16,754 nucleotides of DNA, taken from contig SKMM01000182.1 in the NCBI GenBank assembly GCA_007121055.1, positions 1 to 16,754 on the forward strand. Reading direction: 5' to 3'. Under the pieces are notes generated by a model, which had not been told where the DNA came from, did not search any database, and saw only the letters and a list, made by a program, of their open reading frames with translations. The DNA is from Paracoccaceae bacterium (GTDB taxonomy: Bacteria; Pseudomonadota; Alphaproteobacteria; Rhodobacterales; Rhodobacteraceae). Made by a program: the position numbers and the translations under genes. Below, one piece after another: positions 7,204 to 15,574 of this stretch (position 1 is its first letter; each line of letters opens with the position of its first letter).

Positions 7204-8790
7204 ATGACCCGCACCCGACAGCTTCTCGCCACGCTTGCTGCAGGCACGGCGCTCGTGCTGCCGGCTCTGGCCGCCGCCCAGGACCTCACCATCGTGCGCG
7301 AGGTCGACAGCAACAACTACGACCCGCACATCGCGGTCGCCCGCGCCGCGGCCGAGGTGCTGTTCATGGCCGGCGACACGCTGGTGACCATCACTCCCGA
7401 CATGCAGGACATCGCCCCGGGCCTTGCGCACAGCTGGGAGGTCTCGGACGACGGCCTCGTCTATACCTTCCACATCCGCGAGGGGGTGCAGTTCTGCGAC
7501 GGCAAGCCGCTGACGGCCGAGGATGTGGCCTGGTCGCTCAGCCGCTGGGTGGACCCCGAGACCGCCTCCTCCAACGCCTGGCGGGCGGGCGACGTGGCCT
7601 CCATCGAGGCGGTGGACACCTACACCGTGGAATACCGGCTGGAGGCGCCGTTTTCCGAGCTTCTCTACCAGCTGACCCAGCATTTCGCGACCATCATCGA
7701 CCGCGACAACGTCGAGGCGCTGGGCGAGGATTTCGGGATCAACGGCTTCAACGGCACCGGCCCCTTCTGCTTCGAGAGCTGGGCGCCGCGCGACCGGCTG
7801 GTCCTGACGCGGCACGAGGCCTATGACTGGGGCCCGCCGTTTTACGAGAACCAGGGTCCCGCGCATCTGGAGCGCATCACCTGGGTGATCGTCCCGGAGG
7901 AGAACACCCGCACCGTGGCGCTGCTGACGGGGCAGTCCGACATCAGCCAGTATGTGCCGGCCATCGCGCTGGGCCAGCTGCGCGACGCGCCCAATGTCGA
8001 GGTGCAGCGCTCGGACGAGGCGTTCTGGACCTATTTCATGGGCATGAAGATCGACAAGCCCACCGTCAGCGACACGGTGGTGCGCCGGGCCATGAACCTC
8101 GCCGTCGATCAGGAGGCGCTGGCCGAGGACATCTATTTCGGCGAGGTGGAGCCCGCCTACAGCTACATCAGCCAGGCCACGCTCGACTGGAATCCCGGGC
8201 TCGACGACACGCTGCTGCGCCATGATCCCGAGGCCGCCAACCGGATGCTGGACGAGGCCGGCTGGGAACGCGGCGTCGACGGCATCCGGGCGCGCGACGG
8301 GGTGCGGCTGGCGCCGGTGGCCTATGTCTTCGCCGGCTCCACCTGGCAGCGGCTGTCGGAATTCGTGCAGGCCGCGCTTCTGGAGATCGGCGTCGACATG
8401 CAGATCGAGGCCTATGACGCCACCGTCGCCTGGGGCCGCCTGGCCACGCAGGAGTTCGACATGTTCGGCCTCAGCTATCCCTACATCTCGGCCGGCGATG
8501 CGCTGAACCTCTACTTCCCCTCGCGCAACATCCCCAGCCCGAACCGGATGAACTGGAACGACCCCGAAACCGACCGACTGCTGCAGGTGGGCAAGACCGC
8601 ACTGGACGACGACACCCGGTCCGCGGCCTATGGCGAGGTGCTGGCCCAGATCCACGATACCGCCGTCTGGATCCCGCTGTTCCACGAGCCGATGTTCATC
8701 GCCCATTCCAGCGCCCTCGCGCCCGTGGTGCCGCACAACATGTACGGCTCCGGGCTCTACAAGGGGCTCGACCTGCGCTTCCTCGACTAA
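7204..8790 (+). CDS. ABC transporter substrate-binding protein, family 5 (copy 1)
   Basis: This periplasmic solute receptor feeds the Dpp-type permeases. It has 528 residues with a clear Sec signal peptide: a basic MTRTR start, a hydrophobic core, and a probable cleavage after ALAAA (residue 25). Family-5 hallmarks follow, including GLAHSWEVSDDGLVYTFHIR, a REGVQFCDGKPLTAEDV segment, and the C-terminal half with RRAMNLAVDQEALAEDIYFG. No lipobox cysteine, so a soluble periplasmic protein. The ATG at 7204 was chosen because it opens the signal peptide; GAAAGG lies about 12 bases upstream. The next gene encodes a paralogue of exactly the same length, alignable without gaps and roughly 70% identical by eye. 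Conserved cysteines in QFCDGK and GPFCF occur in both. Ligand unknown; the linked enzymes suggest a nitrogenous small molecule rather than a peptide. Confidence 0.95.
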   Translation: MTRTRQLLATLAAGTALVLPALAAAQDLTIVREVDSNNYDPHIAVARAAAEVLFMAGDTLVTITPDMQDIAPGLAHSWEVSDDGLVYTFHIREGVQFCDGKPLTAEDVAWSLSRWVDPETASSNAWRAGDVASIEAVDTYTVEYRLEAPFSELLYQLTQHFATIIDRDNVEALGEDFGINGFNGTGPFCFESWAPRDRLVLTRHEAYDWGPPFYENQGPAHLERITWVIVPEENTRTVALLTGQSDISQYVPAIALGQLRDAPNVEVQRSDEAFWTYFMGMKIDKPTVSDTVVRRAMNLAVDQEALAEDIYFGEVEPAYSYISQATLDWNPGLDDTLLRHDPEAANRMLDEAGWERGVDGIRARDGVRLAPVAYVFAGSTWQRLSEFVQAALLEIGVDMQIEAYDATVAWGRLATQEFDMFGLSYPYISAGDALNLYFPSRNIPSPNRMNWNDPETDRLLQVGKTALDDDTRSAAYGEVLAQIHDTAVWIPLFHEPMFIAHSSALAPVVPHNMYGSGLYKGLDLRFLD

Positions 8791-8791
8791 A

Positions 8792-8808
8792 CCGGCCACC
8801 AAGGCCGG
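8792..8808 (+). terminator. Stem-loop just after the first binding-protein gene
   Basis: CCGGCC (8792-8797) and GGCCGG (8803-8808) form a perfect 6-bp stem with loop ACCAA, one base after the TAA stop. There is no T-run. A hairpin at this place may protect the upstream mRNA 3' end or reduce read-through. Confidence 0.45.
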
Positions 8809-8843
8809 GCGGCCTCTCCAACAGGGAAAGAAGGAGAACGACC

Positions 8844-10430
8844 ATGACCCACAAAAGGCCCCTTCTGGCGACGCTCGCCGCCAGCACGGCGCTCCTGCTC
8901 CCGGCTTTCGCCGCGGCGCAGGAGATCACCGTGGTCCGCGAGGTGGACAGTAACAACTATGACCCGCAGCGCTCGGTCGCACGGGCGGCCGCGGAAGTGC
9001 TGTTTATGATGGGTGACACGCTGGTGTCGCTGGAGCCCGACATGCAGACCGTCTCCGACGGGCTCGCCCACAGCTGGGAGATTTCGGACGACGGGCTCGT
9101 CTACACCTTCCACCTCAAGGAAGGCGTGACCTTCTGCGACGGCAAGCCGATGACCGCCGATGACGTGGTCTATTCGATCAATCGCTGGGTCGACCCCGAG
9201 ACCGCCTCGCCGGTGGCCTGGCGCGCCGGTGACGTGGACGAGGTGGTCGCGATCGACGACCTGACGGTGGAATACCGCCTCAACGCGCCCTTCTCGGACC
9301 TGCTGTATCAGCTGACCCAGAGCTTCGGCACCATCGTCGACCGGGAGAACGTCGAGGCGCTGGGCGAAGACTTTGGCATCAACGGCTTCAACGGAACCGG
9401 GCCGTTCTGCTGGGTGGACTGGACCCCGCGCGACCAGATGATCATCGAGCGCAACCCCAACTACACATGGGGCCCCTCCTTCTACGACAACCAGGGCCCC
9501 GCCCATCTCGAACGGATCGTCTGGCAGGTCGTGCCGGAATCCTCGACCCGTACCGTCGCGGTGCTGACCGGGCAATCCGACATCACCCAGTATGTCCCGC
9601 CCATCGCCATCGAGCAGCTGATCGCCGCTCCCAATGTCGAGGTGGTGCGCTCGGACGAGGCGTTCTGGACCTACTTCATGGGCTTCAAGATCGACAAGGA
9701 CCCGGTGGCCGACACCGAGGTTCGCATCGCCATGAACCTCGCCGTGGACCAGGAGGCGATCGCCGAGGACCTGTTCTTCGGCATGGTGGAGCCCGCGTTC
9801 AGCTATGTCAGCCAGGCGGTGGTGGACTGGGATCCCACCCTCGACGACCGGCTGCTGCGCCATGACGTGGACGAGGCCAACCGCATCCTCGACGAGGCCG
9901 GCTGGGAGCGCGGCCCCGACGGCATCCGCGCCCGCGACGGGGTCCGGCTCGCGCCCGTGGCCTACATCTTCGCCGGCTCCACCTGGGGCGGCATCGCCGA
10001 GGCGGTGCAGGCCGACCTGCTGCAGATCGGCGTGGCGATGGAAATCCAGGCCTTCGACGCCACCGTCGCCTGGGCCCGGCTTGCGACCCAGGAGTTCGAC
10101 ATGTTCGGCATGTCCTTCCCCTACATCACCGCGGGCGAGACGCTGAACCTGTATTTCCGCTCGCAGAACGTGCCGACGCCGAACCGGATGAACTGGATCG
10201 ACGAGCGCACCGACGAGCTTCTGCGCACCGGAATGGCCGCCACCGACATGGAGACCCAGCTCGAGGCCTATCACGAGGTGCTGGGCAAGGTGCATGACGA
10301 GGCCGTGTGGATCCCGATCTTCCACGAGCCGATGATCATCGCCCATTCCAGCGCCATGGCGCCGGTGGTGCCGCACAACAACTACGGCGCGGGCCTCTAC
10401 AAGGGCATGGACCTGCGCTTCCTCGACTGA
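8844..10430 (+). CDS. ABC transporter substrate-binding protein, family 5 (copy 2)
   Basis: This second periplasmic receptor is the tandem paralogue of the preceding gene: also 528 residues, collinear without any gap. It has a basic MTHKR start, a hydrophobic core and a predicted signal peptidase site after AFAAA (residue 25). Differences from copy 1 are spread along the protein but dense in some places, for example SPVAW against SSNAW and the following DEVVAIDDL stretch. Motifs such as INGFNGTGPFC, RSDEAFWTYFMG and the C-terminal GLYKGMDLRFLD are nearly unchanged. The ATG at 8844 has the strongest ribosome-binding site of the run (AAGGAG, about 8 bases upstream), suggesting high expression. 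A 12-bp hairpin follows the gene. The two copies may bind related but different ligands for one importer. Confidence 0.95.
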   Translation: MTHKRPLLATLAASTALLLPAFAAAQEITVVREVDSNNYDPQRSVARAAAEVLFMMGDTLVSLEPDMQTVSDGLAHSWEISDDGLVYTFHLKEGVTFCDGKPMTADDVVYSINRWVDPETASPVAWRAGDVDEVVAIDDLTVEYRLNAPFSDLLYQLTQSFGTIVDRENVEALGEDFGINGFNGTGPFCWVDWTPRDQMIIERNPNYTWGPSFYDNQGPAHLERIVWQVVPESSTRTVAVLTGQSDITQYVPPIAIEQLIAAPNVEVVRSDEAFWTYFMGFKIDKDPVADTEVRIAMNLAVDQEAIAEDLFFGMVEPAFSYVSQAVVDWDPTLDDRLLRHDVDEANRILDEAGWERGPDGIRARDGVRLAPVAYIFAGSTWGGIAEAVQADLLQIGVAMEIQAFDATVAWARLATQEFDMFGMSFPYITAGETLNLYFRSQNVPTPNRMNWIDERTDELLRTGMAATDMETQLEAYHEVLGKVHDEAVWIPIFHEPMIIAHSSAMAPVVPHNNYGAGLYKGMDLRFLD

Positions 10431-10437
10431 CGCAACC

Positions 10438-10464
10438 GGGGCGGGCCGGTCACCGGCCCGCCCC
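10438..10464 (+). terminator. Strong GC-rich hairpin after the second binding-protein gene
   Basis: GGGGCGGGCCGG (10438-10449) and CCGGCCCGCCCC (10453-10464) form a perfect 12-bp stem closed by a TCA loop, starting 7 bases after the stop codon. No T-run follows, only ATCCCC. It is the most stable hairpin I found in the window. It may act as a partial terminator or an mRNA stabiliser, so that binding protein is made in excess over the downstream ATPases and enzymes. Confidence 0.6.
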
Positions 10465-10511
10465 ATCCCCCGCCGCGGCGGGACCGACCCCCTTCACCAG
10501 CCGGAGCCCCC

Positions 10512-11963
10512 ATGTCAGACCCCGTCACCGTCATCCGTAACGCCGCCTGGATCGTCGCCTGGGACCCCGATGCCGGGGATGGCGCGGGCGGGCACCGCTA
10601 TCTGCAGGGTGGCGACGTGGCCTTCGCCGGGGGCGAGATCCTGCAGGTGGGCGGCCGGTATGAGGGCGACGCCGCGGTCGAGATCGACGGGCGCGACCGC
10701 CTCGTCAGCCCGGGCCTCGTGAACATCCACAGCCACCCGCTGTCCGAGCCCATGAACAAGGGCTTCCTGGACGAGCTCGGCAGCCCGCGGCTCTACAACT
10801 CCTCGCTCTACGAATTCATGCCGCTGTTCCGGCCCGACGACGAAGGCCGCACCGCCTGCACCGAGGTCGGCCTGTCGGAACTCCTGCTGTCGGGCTGCAC
10901 CACGCTCGTGGACCTCTCGATCCCCTACCCCAACTGGTTCGACCTACTCGACCGCTCCGGCATCCGCGCCGTGGCCGCCCCCATGTACCGCTCCGCCCGC
11001 TGGTTCACCAAGACCGGCCACGTGGTCGAATACGAATGGGACGAGGCCGCAGGCCAGGCCGCCATGGACGCGGCGTTGAAGCTGGTGGACGCCGCCAACG
11101 CCCACCCCTCGGGCCGCATGTCCGGCATGGTCGCGCCCGCGCAGATCGACACCTGCACCGCCGACCTGATCGCCGACAGCTATGCCGCCGCGCAGGAGCG
11201 CCGCGTCCAGTTCCAGATCCACGCCGCCCAGTCCGTGGTGGAGTTCCACGAACTAACGCGTCGCCACGGCAAGACCCCGATCGAGTGGCTGGACAGCCTC
11301 GGGGTGCTCAAATGCGGCGCCATCATCGGGCACGGCATCTTCCTCAACGACCACCACTGGGTCCACTGGCCGCAGGCGCAGGATTTCGACCGCCTGCGCT
11401 CCTCCGGCGCCGCCGTCGCCCACTGCCCCACCGTGTTCCAGCGCCGCGGCATCGCCATGCGCACCGTCGGCCGCTACCTCCGCGCGGGCATCCCCGTGGG
11501 CATCGGCACCGACACCTACCCCCACAACATGCTCGAGGAGCTGCGCAACGCGCTCATCAACTCGCGTCTGCTGTCGGGCGACCCCTACGACCTGCGCACC
11601 TCCGACATCTTCGACGCCGCCACCACGGGCGGCGCGGCGATCCTTGGCCGTTCCGACATCGGCCGCCTCGCCCCGGGCGCCAAGGCCGACCTGTTCCTCG
11701 CCGATGTCACCCACCCCGCCATGCGGCCCGTGCGCGACCCGCTCCGCAGCCTGATCTATGTCGCCGCCGAACGCGCCGTGCGCGACGTGTTCGTGGACGG
11801 CCGGCAGGTCGTGCGCGACGGCACCTGCCTCGCCTTCGACCTTGCGGACGCCACCGCCCGGCTGGAGGACGCCCAGCGCCGCGCCGAATCCGCCTTCAAG
11901 CAGCTCGACTTCGCCGGGCGCCACCACACCGAGGCCTCACCCCTCACCTTCCCGGTGGCATGA
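10512..11963 (+). CDS. ATZ/TRZ-type amidohydrolase (deaminase/chlorohydrolase family)
   Basis: This metal-dependent amidohydrolase belongs to the branch containing atrazine/triazine hydrolases, cytosine deaminase-like and guanine deaminase-like enzymes, which usually remove an amino or halide group from a nitrogen heterocycle. It has 483 residues with the mononuclear metal-site pattern: His73 and His75 (NIHSHP), His237 (FQIHAAQ), His274 (GHGIF) and Asp334 (GIGTDTYPHNM). VAHCPTVFQRRG is the usual segment before the final strand. No signal peptide, so cytoplasmic. The ATG at 10512 has CGGAG about 5 bases upstream. The gene is wedged between the second binding-protein gene and the transporter ATPases and overlaps the first ATPase gene by an ATGA, so enzyme and uptake are expressed together. 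Substrate unknown; deamination of an imported heterocycle before ring opening is the likeliest role. Confidence 0.92.
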   Translation: MSDPVTVIRNAAWIVAWDPDAGDGAGGHRYLQGGDVAFAGGEILQVGGRYEGDAAVEIDGRDRLVSPGLVNIHSHPLSEPMNKGFLDELGSPRLYNSSLYEFMPLFRPDDEGRTACTEVGLSELLLSGCTTLVDLSIPYPNWFDLLDRSGIRAVAAPMYRSARWFTKTGHVVEYEWDEAAGQAAMDAALKLVDAANAHPSGRMSGMVAPAQIDTCTADLIADSYAAAQERRVQFQIHAAQSVVEFHELTRRHGKTPIEWLDSLGVLKCGAIIGHGIFLNDHHWVHWPQAQDFDRLRSSGAAVAHCPTVFQRRGIAMRTVGRYLRAGIPVGIGTDTYPHNMLEELRNALINSRLLSGDPYDLRTSDIFDAATTGGAAILGRSDIGRLAPGAKADLFLADVTHPAMRPVRDPLRSLIYVAAERAVRDVFVDGRQVVRDGTCLAFDLADATARLEDAQRRAESAFKQLDFAGRHHTEASPLTFPVA

Positions 11964-12952
11964 TGGCGGAGGCGCCCATTCTCAGCGTCGAGGACCTGCG
12001 CGTCGAATTCGGCGTGGACCGCAATGTGTTCCGCGCCGTGGACGGGGTCAGCTTCTCGGTCCGCCGCGGCCAGACCCTCGGCATCGTGGGTGAGTCCGGC
12101 TGCGGGAAATCCGTCACCTCGCTCGCCATCATGCGCCTCGTCTCCGTCCCGCCCGGGCGCTATGCCGGGGGCCGGGTCACGTTCGACGGCCAGGATCTTC
12201 TGAAGCTGCCGGAATCGAAGATGCGCAGCCTCCGCGGCGGCCGCATGGGCATGATCTTCCAGGAGCCGATGACCTCGCTCAACCCCGTCTACACTTGTGG
12301 CGACCAGATCATCGAGAGCCTCAAGGTCCACCGTAACCTCTCACCCCAGGCTGCCCGCGACCGCGCCATCGAGCTGTTCGACCTCGTGGGCCTGCCCTCG
12401 CCCTCCAAACGCGTGGACGACTACCCCCATCAACTGTCGGGCGGCCAGCGCCAAAGGGTGATGATCGCCCTCGCCCTCGCCAACGACCCCGACCTTCTGA
12501 TCGCCGACGAGCCCACCACGGCGCTCGACGTCACCATTCAGGCCCAGATCCTGGAGCTGATGAAGGATCTGCAGGACCGCACCGGCACCGCCATCCTGCT
12601 CATCACCCATGACCTCGGGGTGGTGGCGGAAACCTGCGACGAGGTGGTGGTGATGTACGCCGGCACCGTGGTCGAACAGGCCCCTACCTCGGCGCTCTTC
12701 GGCGACCCCCAGCACCCCTACACCATCGGCCTCATGGCCGCCGTGCCCCGCATCGACGTGGACGCCGACCGTCTGGCCACCATCGAAGGCTCGGTGCCGC
12801 CACCCTGGCAGGTCCTCAAGGGCTGCCGCTTCGCCTCCCGCTGCCCGCTGGCGGACGACCGCTGCCGCAACGAACCGCCCCCCCTACGCGCCATCGCGCC
12901 CGCCCACCGCGTCGCCTGCTGGCACGCCCCCATCGACGGAGCCATGGCATGA
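11960..12952 (+). CDS. Peptide/nickel-type ABC transporter ATPase, DppD-like
   Basis: This is the first of two nucleotide-binding subunits energising the importer on the cytoplasmic face. It has 330 residues. Walker A is GESGCGKS (44-51), the Q-loop is in IFQEPMTSLNP, the ABC signature is LSGGQRQRV, and Walker B with the D-loop is LLIADEPTTALDV, followed by the switch histidine in LLITHDLGVVAE. The C-terminal Opp/Dpp extension with four cysteines (GCRFASRCPLADDRC, then ACWH) is present. Two adjacent ATG codons at 11960 and 11963 are possible starts. The first overlaps the previous gene's stop as ATGA and is preferred, because the same junction type recurs in this run. No strong ribosome-binding site is visible, fitting translational coupling. 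Confidence 0.95.
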   Translation: MMAEAPILSVEDLRVEFGVDRNVFRAVDGVSFSVRRGQTLGIVGESGCGKSVTSLAIMRLVSVPPGRYAGGRVTFDGQDLLKLPESKMRSLRGGRMGMIFQEPMTSLNPVYTCGDQIIESLKVHRNLSPQAARDRAIELFDLVGLPSPSKRVDDYPHQLSGGQRQRVMIALALANDPDLLIADEPTTALDVTIQAQILELMKDLQDRTGTAILLITHDLGVVAETCDEVVVMYAGTVVEQAPTSALFGDPQHPYTIGLMAAVPRIDVDADRLATIEGSVPPPWQVLKGCRFASRCPLADDRCRNEPPPLRAIAPAHRVACWHAPIDGAMA

Positions 12953-14022
12953 CCGCATTGCTGGAGGTCGAGGGGCTGACCAAGCATTTCCCCGTCCGCC
13001 GCGGCCTCCTGCGCCGTCAGGTCGGCAGCGTGCAGGCCGTGACCGACGTCAGCTTCTCGGTCGGCGCAGGCGAGACCCTGGCCATCGTGGGCGAATCCGG
13101 CTGCGGGAAATCCACCACCGGCCGCGCGCTCCTGCGCCTGATCGAGCCCACCTCCGGCGCGGTGCGGCTTGAGGGCACCGACCTCATGACCCTCTCGCCC
13201 GGACGCCTGCGCGAGATGCGCAAGCGCATGCAGATCATCTTCCAGGACCCCTACGGCTCGCTCAACCCGCGCATGACGGTGCGCGAGGTCCTCTCCGAAC
13301 CGCTGCTGCTGCATGGCGTGGCCACCCAGTCGACCCTGCAGGCCAAGGTGTCCGAGGTCCTGAAGCTCTGCGGCCTCTCCTCCTTCCACGCCGAACGCTA
13401 CCCGCATGAATTCTCGGGCGGCCAGCGCCAGCGCGTCGGCATCGCCCGAGCGCTGGCCACCCGCCCCCGGCTGATCGTCTGCGACGAGCCCGTCTCGGCG
13501 CTCGACGTCTCGGTCCAGGCGCAGATCGTCAACCTGCTGCAGGACCTGCAGAAACAGCTCGGCGTGGCCTATGTCTTCATCTCCCACGACCTCGCCGTGG
13601 TGCGCCACATCGCGACCCGCGTCGCGGTCATGTATCTCGGCCGGATCGTGGAAGAGGCCCCCGCGGCCGAGCTCTTTGCCGCCCCCCTCCACCCCTACAC
13701 CCGTTCGCTGATCGCCGCCGCCCCGCGCCCCGACCCGAGTGCGGGCCGCGTCCACGCCAGCGTCGAGGGCGACCTGCCGAGCGCCATGAACCCGCCCTCG
13801 GGCTGCGCCTTCCACCCCCGATGCCCGCTGGCGGTGGACCGGTGCCGCACCGAACGCCCTGCGCTGCGCCGCATCGGGGCGACGAACGTCGCCTGCCATC
13901 TCGCCGAACCCAGCCCCGAGCGCGCCGAGACCCGGCCGCTGGACGCCACAACCCCGCTCGCGCGCCGCCTTGCGGTGCTCGCCACCGCCCGCGCGCGCAA
14001 AAAGGAGACGACCCCCGCATGA
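12949..14022 (+). CDS. Peptide/nickel-type ABC transporter ATPase, DppF-like
   Basis: This is the second nucleotide-binding subunit, forming a heterodimer with the DppD-like protein. It has 357 residues. Walker A is GESGCGKS (48-55), the Q-loop IFQDPYGSLNPRM is typical of DppF/OppF, the signature is FSGGQRQRVGIARAL, Walker B is LIVCDEPVSALDVSVQ, and the switch histidine is in FISHDLAVVRH. The cysteine-bearing C-terminal domain (GCAFHPRCPLAVDRC, then ACHL) is intact. About 35 further residues follow that cysteine motif, rich in A, R, T and P and ending in a basic patch (ARARKKE); this is somewhat longer than the 320-340 residues I would expect. The start and stop are both in ATGA overlaps with the neighbouring genes. 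Confidence 0.95.
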   Translation: MTALLEVEGLTKHFPVRRGLLRRQVGSVQAVTDVSFSVGAGETLAIVGESGCGKSTTGRALLRLIEPTSGAVRLEGTDLMTLSPGRLREMRKRMQIIFQDPYGSLNPRMTVREVLSEPLLLHGVATQSTLQAKVSEVLKLCGLSSFHAERYPHEFSGGQRQRVGIARALATRPRLIVCDEPVSALDVSVQAQIVNLLQDLQKQLGVAYVFISHDLAVVRHIATRVAVMYLGRIVEEAPAAELFAAPLHPYTRSLIAAAPRPDPSAGRVHASVEGDLPSAMNPPSGCAFHPRCPLAVDRCRTERPALRRIGATNVACHLAEPSPERAETRPLDATTPLARRLAVLATARARKKETTPA

Positions 14023-15554
14023 ACGGCGCCGAAAGTCTGGTCCGCACCCTCCACGGGGCGGGCGTCGAGCTGTGCTTTGCCAATCCCGGCACCTCCGAGA
14101 TGCAGTTCGTGGACGCGCTCGACCGCACGAACCTGCTGCGCTGCGTGCTCGGGCTGTTCGAGGGCGTGGTGACCGGCGCGGCCGACGGCTATGCCCGCAT
14201 GGCCGGCAAGCCTGCCGTGACGCTGTTGCACCTTGCCCCCGGTCTGGCGAACGCAGGCGCCAATATGCACAACGCCCGCAAGGCGCGCACGCCGATGCTC
14301 AACCTCGTGGGCGACCACGCCGTGCGGCATCTGGCCTATGAAGCGCCGCTGACCGGAGACGTGGCCGGCGCCGCCGGCCCCTTCTCCGACTGGGTCCGCA
14401 CCGCCACCCACGCCGCCACCATCGCCCAGGACGCCGCCGACGGCCTCGCCGCCGCCATGTCCAAACCCGGACAGGTCGCGACCCTCATTGCCCCCGCCGA
14501 CATCGGCTGGGACGAGGGCGGCGTGGTTGCCGCCCCCGTGGCCCCCACGCCGCCCCGCGCCCCCGACCCTACTACCGTGGACGCGGCCGCCGCGGCCCTC
14601 GGCCCCGACACCCTCATCCTCGCCGGCGGCGCGGTGCTGGAGGATACGGCCGCGCTGGAACTGCTGGCCGGGATCGCGGCGAAGACCGGCGCCGCGCTGA
14701 TGGCCCCCACCTCCAACCGCCGGATGGAGCGGGGGCTGGGCCGCGCCAACCTGCCCAAGATCCCCTACCCTGTGGACATGGCGCTGCCGCTGCTGGCGCG
14801 CTTCCGCCGCGCCATCCTGATCGAGGCGCAGGCGCCGGTGGCCTTCTTCGCCTATCCCGACCGCCCCAGCCTGCTGCTGCCCGAGGGCTGCGGGGTCATC
14901 CAGCTTGCGGATTTCGACCAGGACGGCCCCGCCGCCGTCGCAGCATTGGCGGAGACATGCGGCGCCCGCGCGGTCGTGCCGCCCGACGCGCCGAAGCCCG
15001 AGGCCCCCTCGGCCGGGCCCATCTCGCTGGACAAACTCGCCGCCGCCATCACCGCAGCCCTGCCAGAAGGCGCCATCGTGATCGAGGAGGGCAACACCGC
15101 GGCCCGCGACGTCAGTCCGCTGGTGCCGGGCGCCGCGCCCTCCTCCTGGCTCTCGATCACCGGCGGCGCCATCGGCATCGGCCCTCCGCTGGCGCTGGGG
15201 GCCGCCATCGCCTGCCCCGACCGCCCCGTGGTGGCCTTGCAGGCCGACGGCTCGGCCATGTACACGATCCAGGCGCTCTGGACCCAGGCGCGCGAGTGCA
15301 CCAACGTGACCACCATCATCTTCGCCAACCGCGGCTACGAGATCCTGAAGATGGAACTGGCCAAGGTTGGCGCCAACCCTGGCCCCAGCGCGCTCGCCAT
15401 GCTCGAGATGACCGGGCCGGAGGTGGATTTCGTCAGCCTGGCCCGCGGCATGGGCGTCCCCGGCCGACGGGTCGAGTGCGCGGCCGAGCTGTTCCGCACC
15501 CTCCGGGCCGCCGTGGACACCCCCGGCCCCTATCTGATCGAAGCCGCCCTCTGA
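14019..15554 (+). CDS. ThDP-dependent enzyme, acetolactate synthase / benzoylformate decarboxylase-like
   Basis: This thiamine-diphosphate enzyme of the pyruvate oxidase/acetolactate synthase superfamily has 511 residues, shorter than typical biosynthetic IlvB catalytic subunits. The N-terminal PYR domain carries the catalytic glutamate Glu48 in GLFEGVVTGAADGYARM. A central domain follows. The C-terminal PP domain has the Mg/ThDP motif ADGSAMYTIQAL (Asp410) to FANRGY (Asn437), 27 residues apart as expected. No IlvN-like regulatory gene is adjacent. The ATG at 14019 overlaps the DppF stop as ATGA and has AGGAG about 11 bases upstream. Automatic annotation would probably say acetolactate synthase large subunit. 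The setting between a transporter and hydantoin-type enzymes makes a catabolic 2-oxo-acid decarboxylase or carboligase more plausible than valine/isoleucine biosynthesis. Substrate unproven. Confidence 0.9.
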   Translation: MNGAESLVRTLHGAGVELCFANPGTSEMQFVDALDRTNLLRCVLGLFEGVVTGAADGYARMAGKPAVTLLHLAPGLANAGANMHNARKARTPMLNLVGDHAVRHLAYEAPLTGDVAGAAGPFSDWVRTATHAATIAQDAADGLAAAMSKPGQVATLIAPADIGWDEGGVVAAPVAPTPPRAPDPTTVDAAAAALGPDTLILAGGAVLEDTAALELLAGIAAKTGAALMAPTSNRRMERGLGRANLPKIPYPVDMALPLLARFRRAILIEAQAPVAFFAYPDRPSLLLPEGCGVIQLADFDQDGPAAVAALAETCGARAVVPPDAPKPEAPSAGPISLDKLAAAITAALPEGAIVIEEGNTAARDVSPLVPGAAPSSWLSITGGAIGIGPPLALGAAIACPDRPVVALQADGSAMYTIQALWTQARECTNVTTIIFANRGYEILKMELAKVGANPGPSALAMLEMTGPEVDFVSLARGMGVPGRRVECAAELFRTLRAAVDTPGPYLIEAAL

Positions 15555-15574
15555 CGCGGACCAAAGGAGACCCC

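Noticed and set aside
7099..8802. 567-codon open frame on the minus strand opposite the first receptor gene
   Set aside because: The plus-strand gene has a signal peptide and clear family motifs. The antisense frame is open because third positions in high-GC genes rarely give stops, and it is rich in G, H, R, V and D without recognisable motifs.
8787..10466. 559-codon minus-strand open frame opposite the second receptor gene, resembling the one opposite copy 1
   Set aside because: The resemblance follows from the paralogy of the sense genes. No motif or ribosome-binding evidence supports it.
11036..11959. Long N-terminal extension of the DppD-like ATPase within the deaminase gene
   Set aside because: It is an out-of-frame reading of the deaminase, Arg/Pro/His-rich, and the ATPase domain begins right after 11960.
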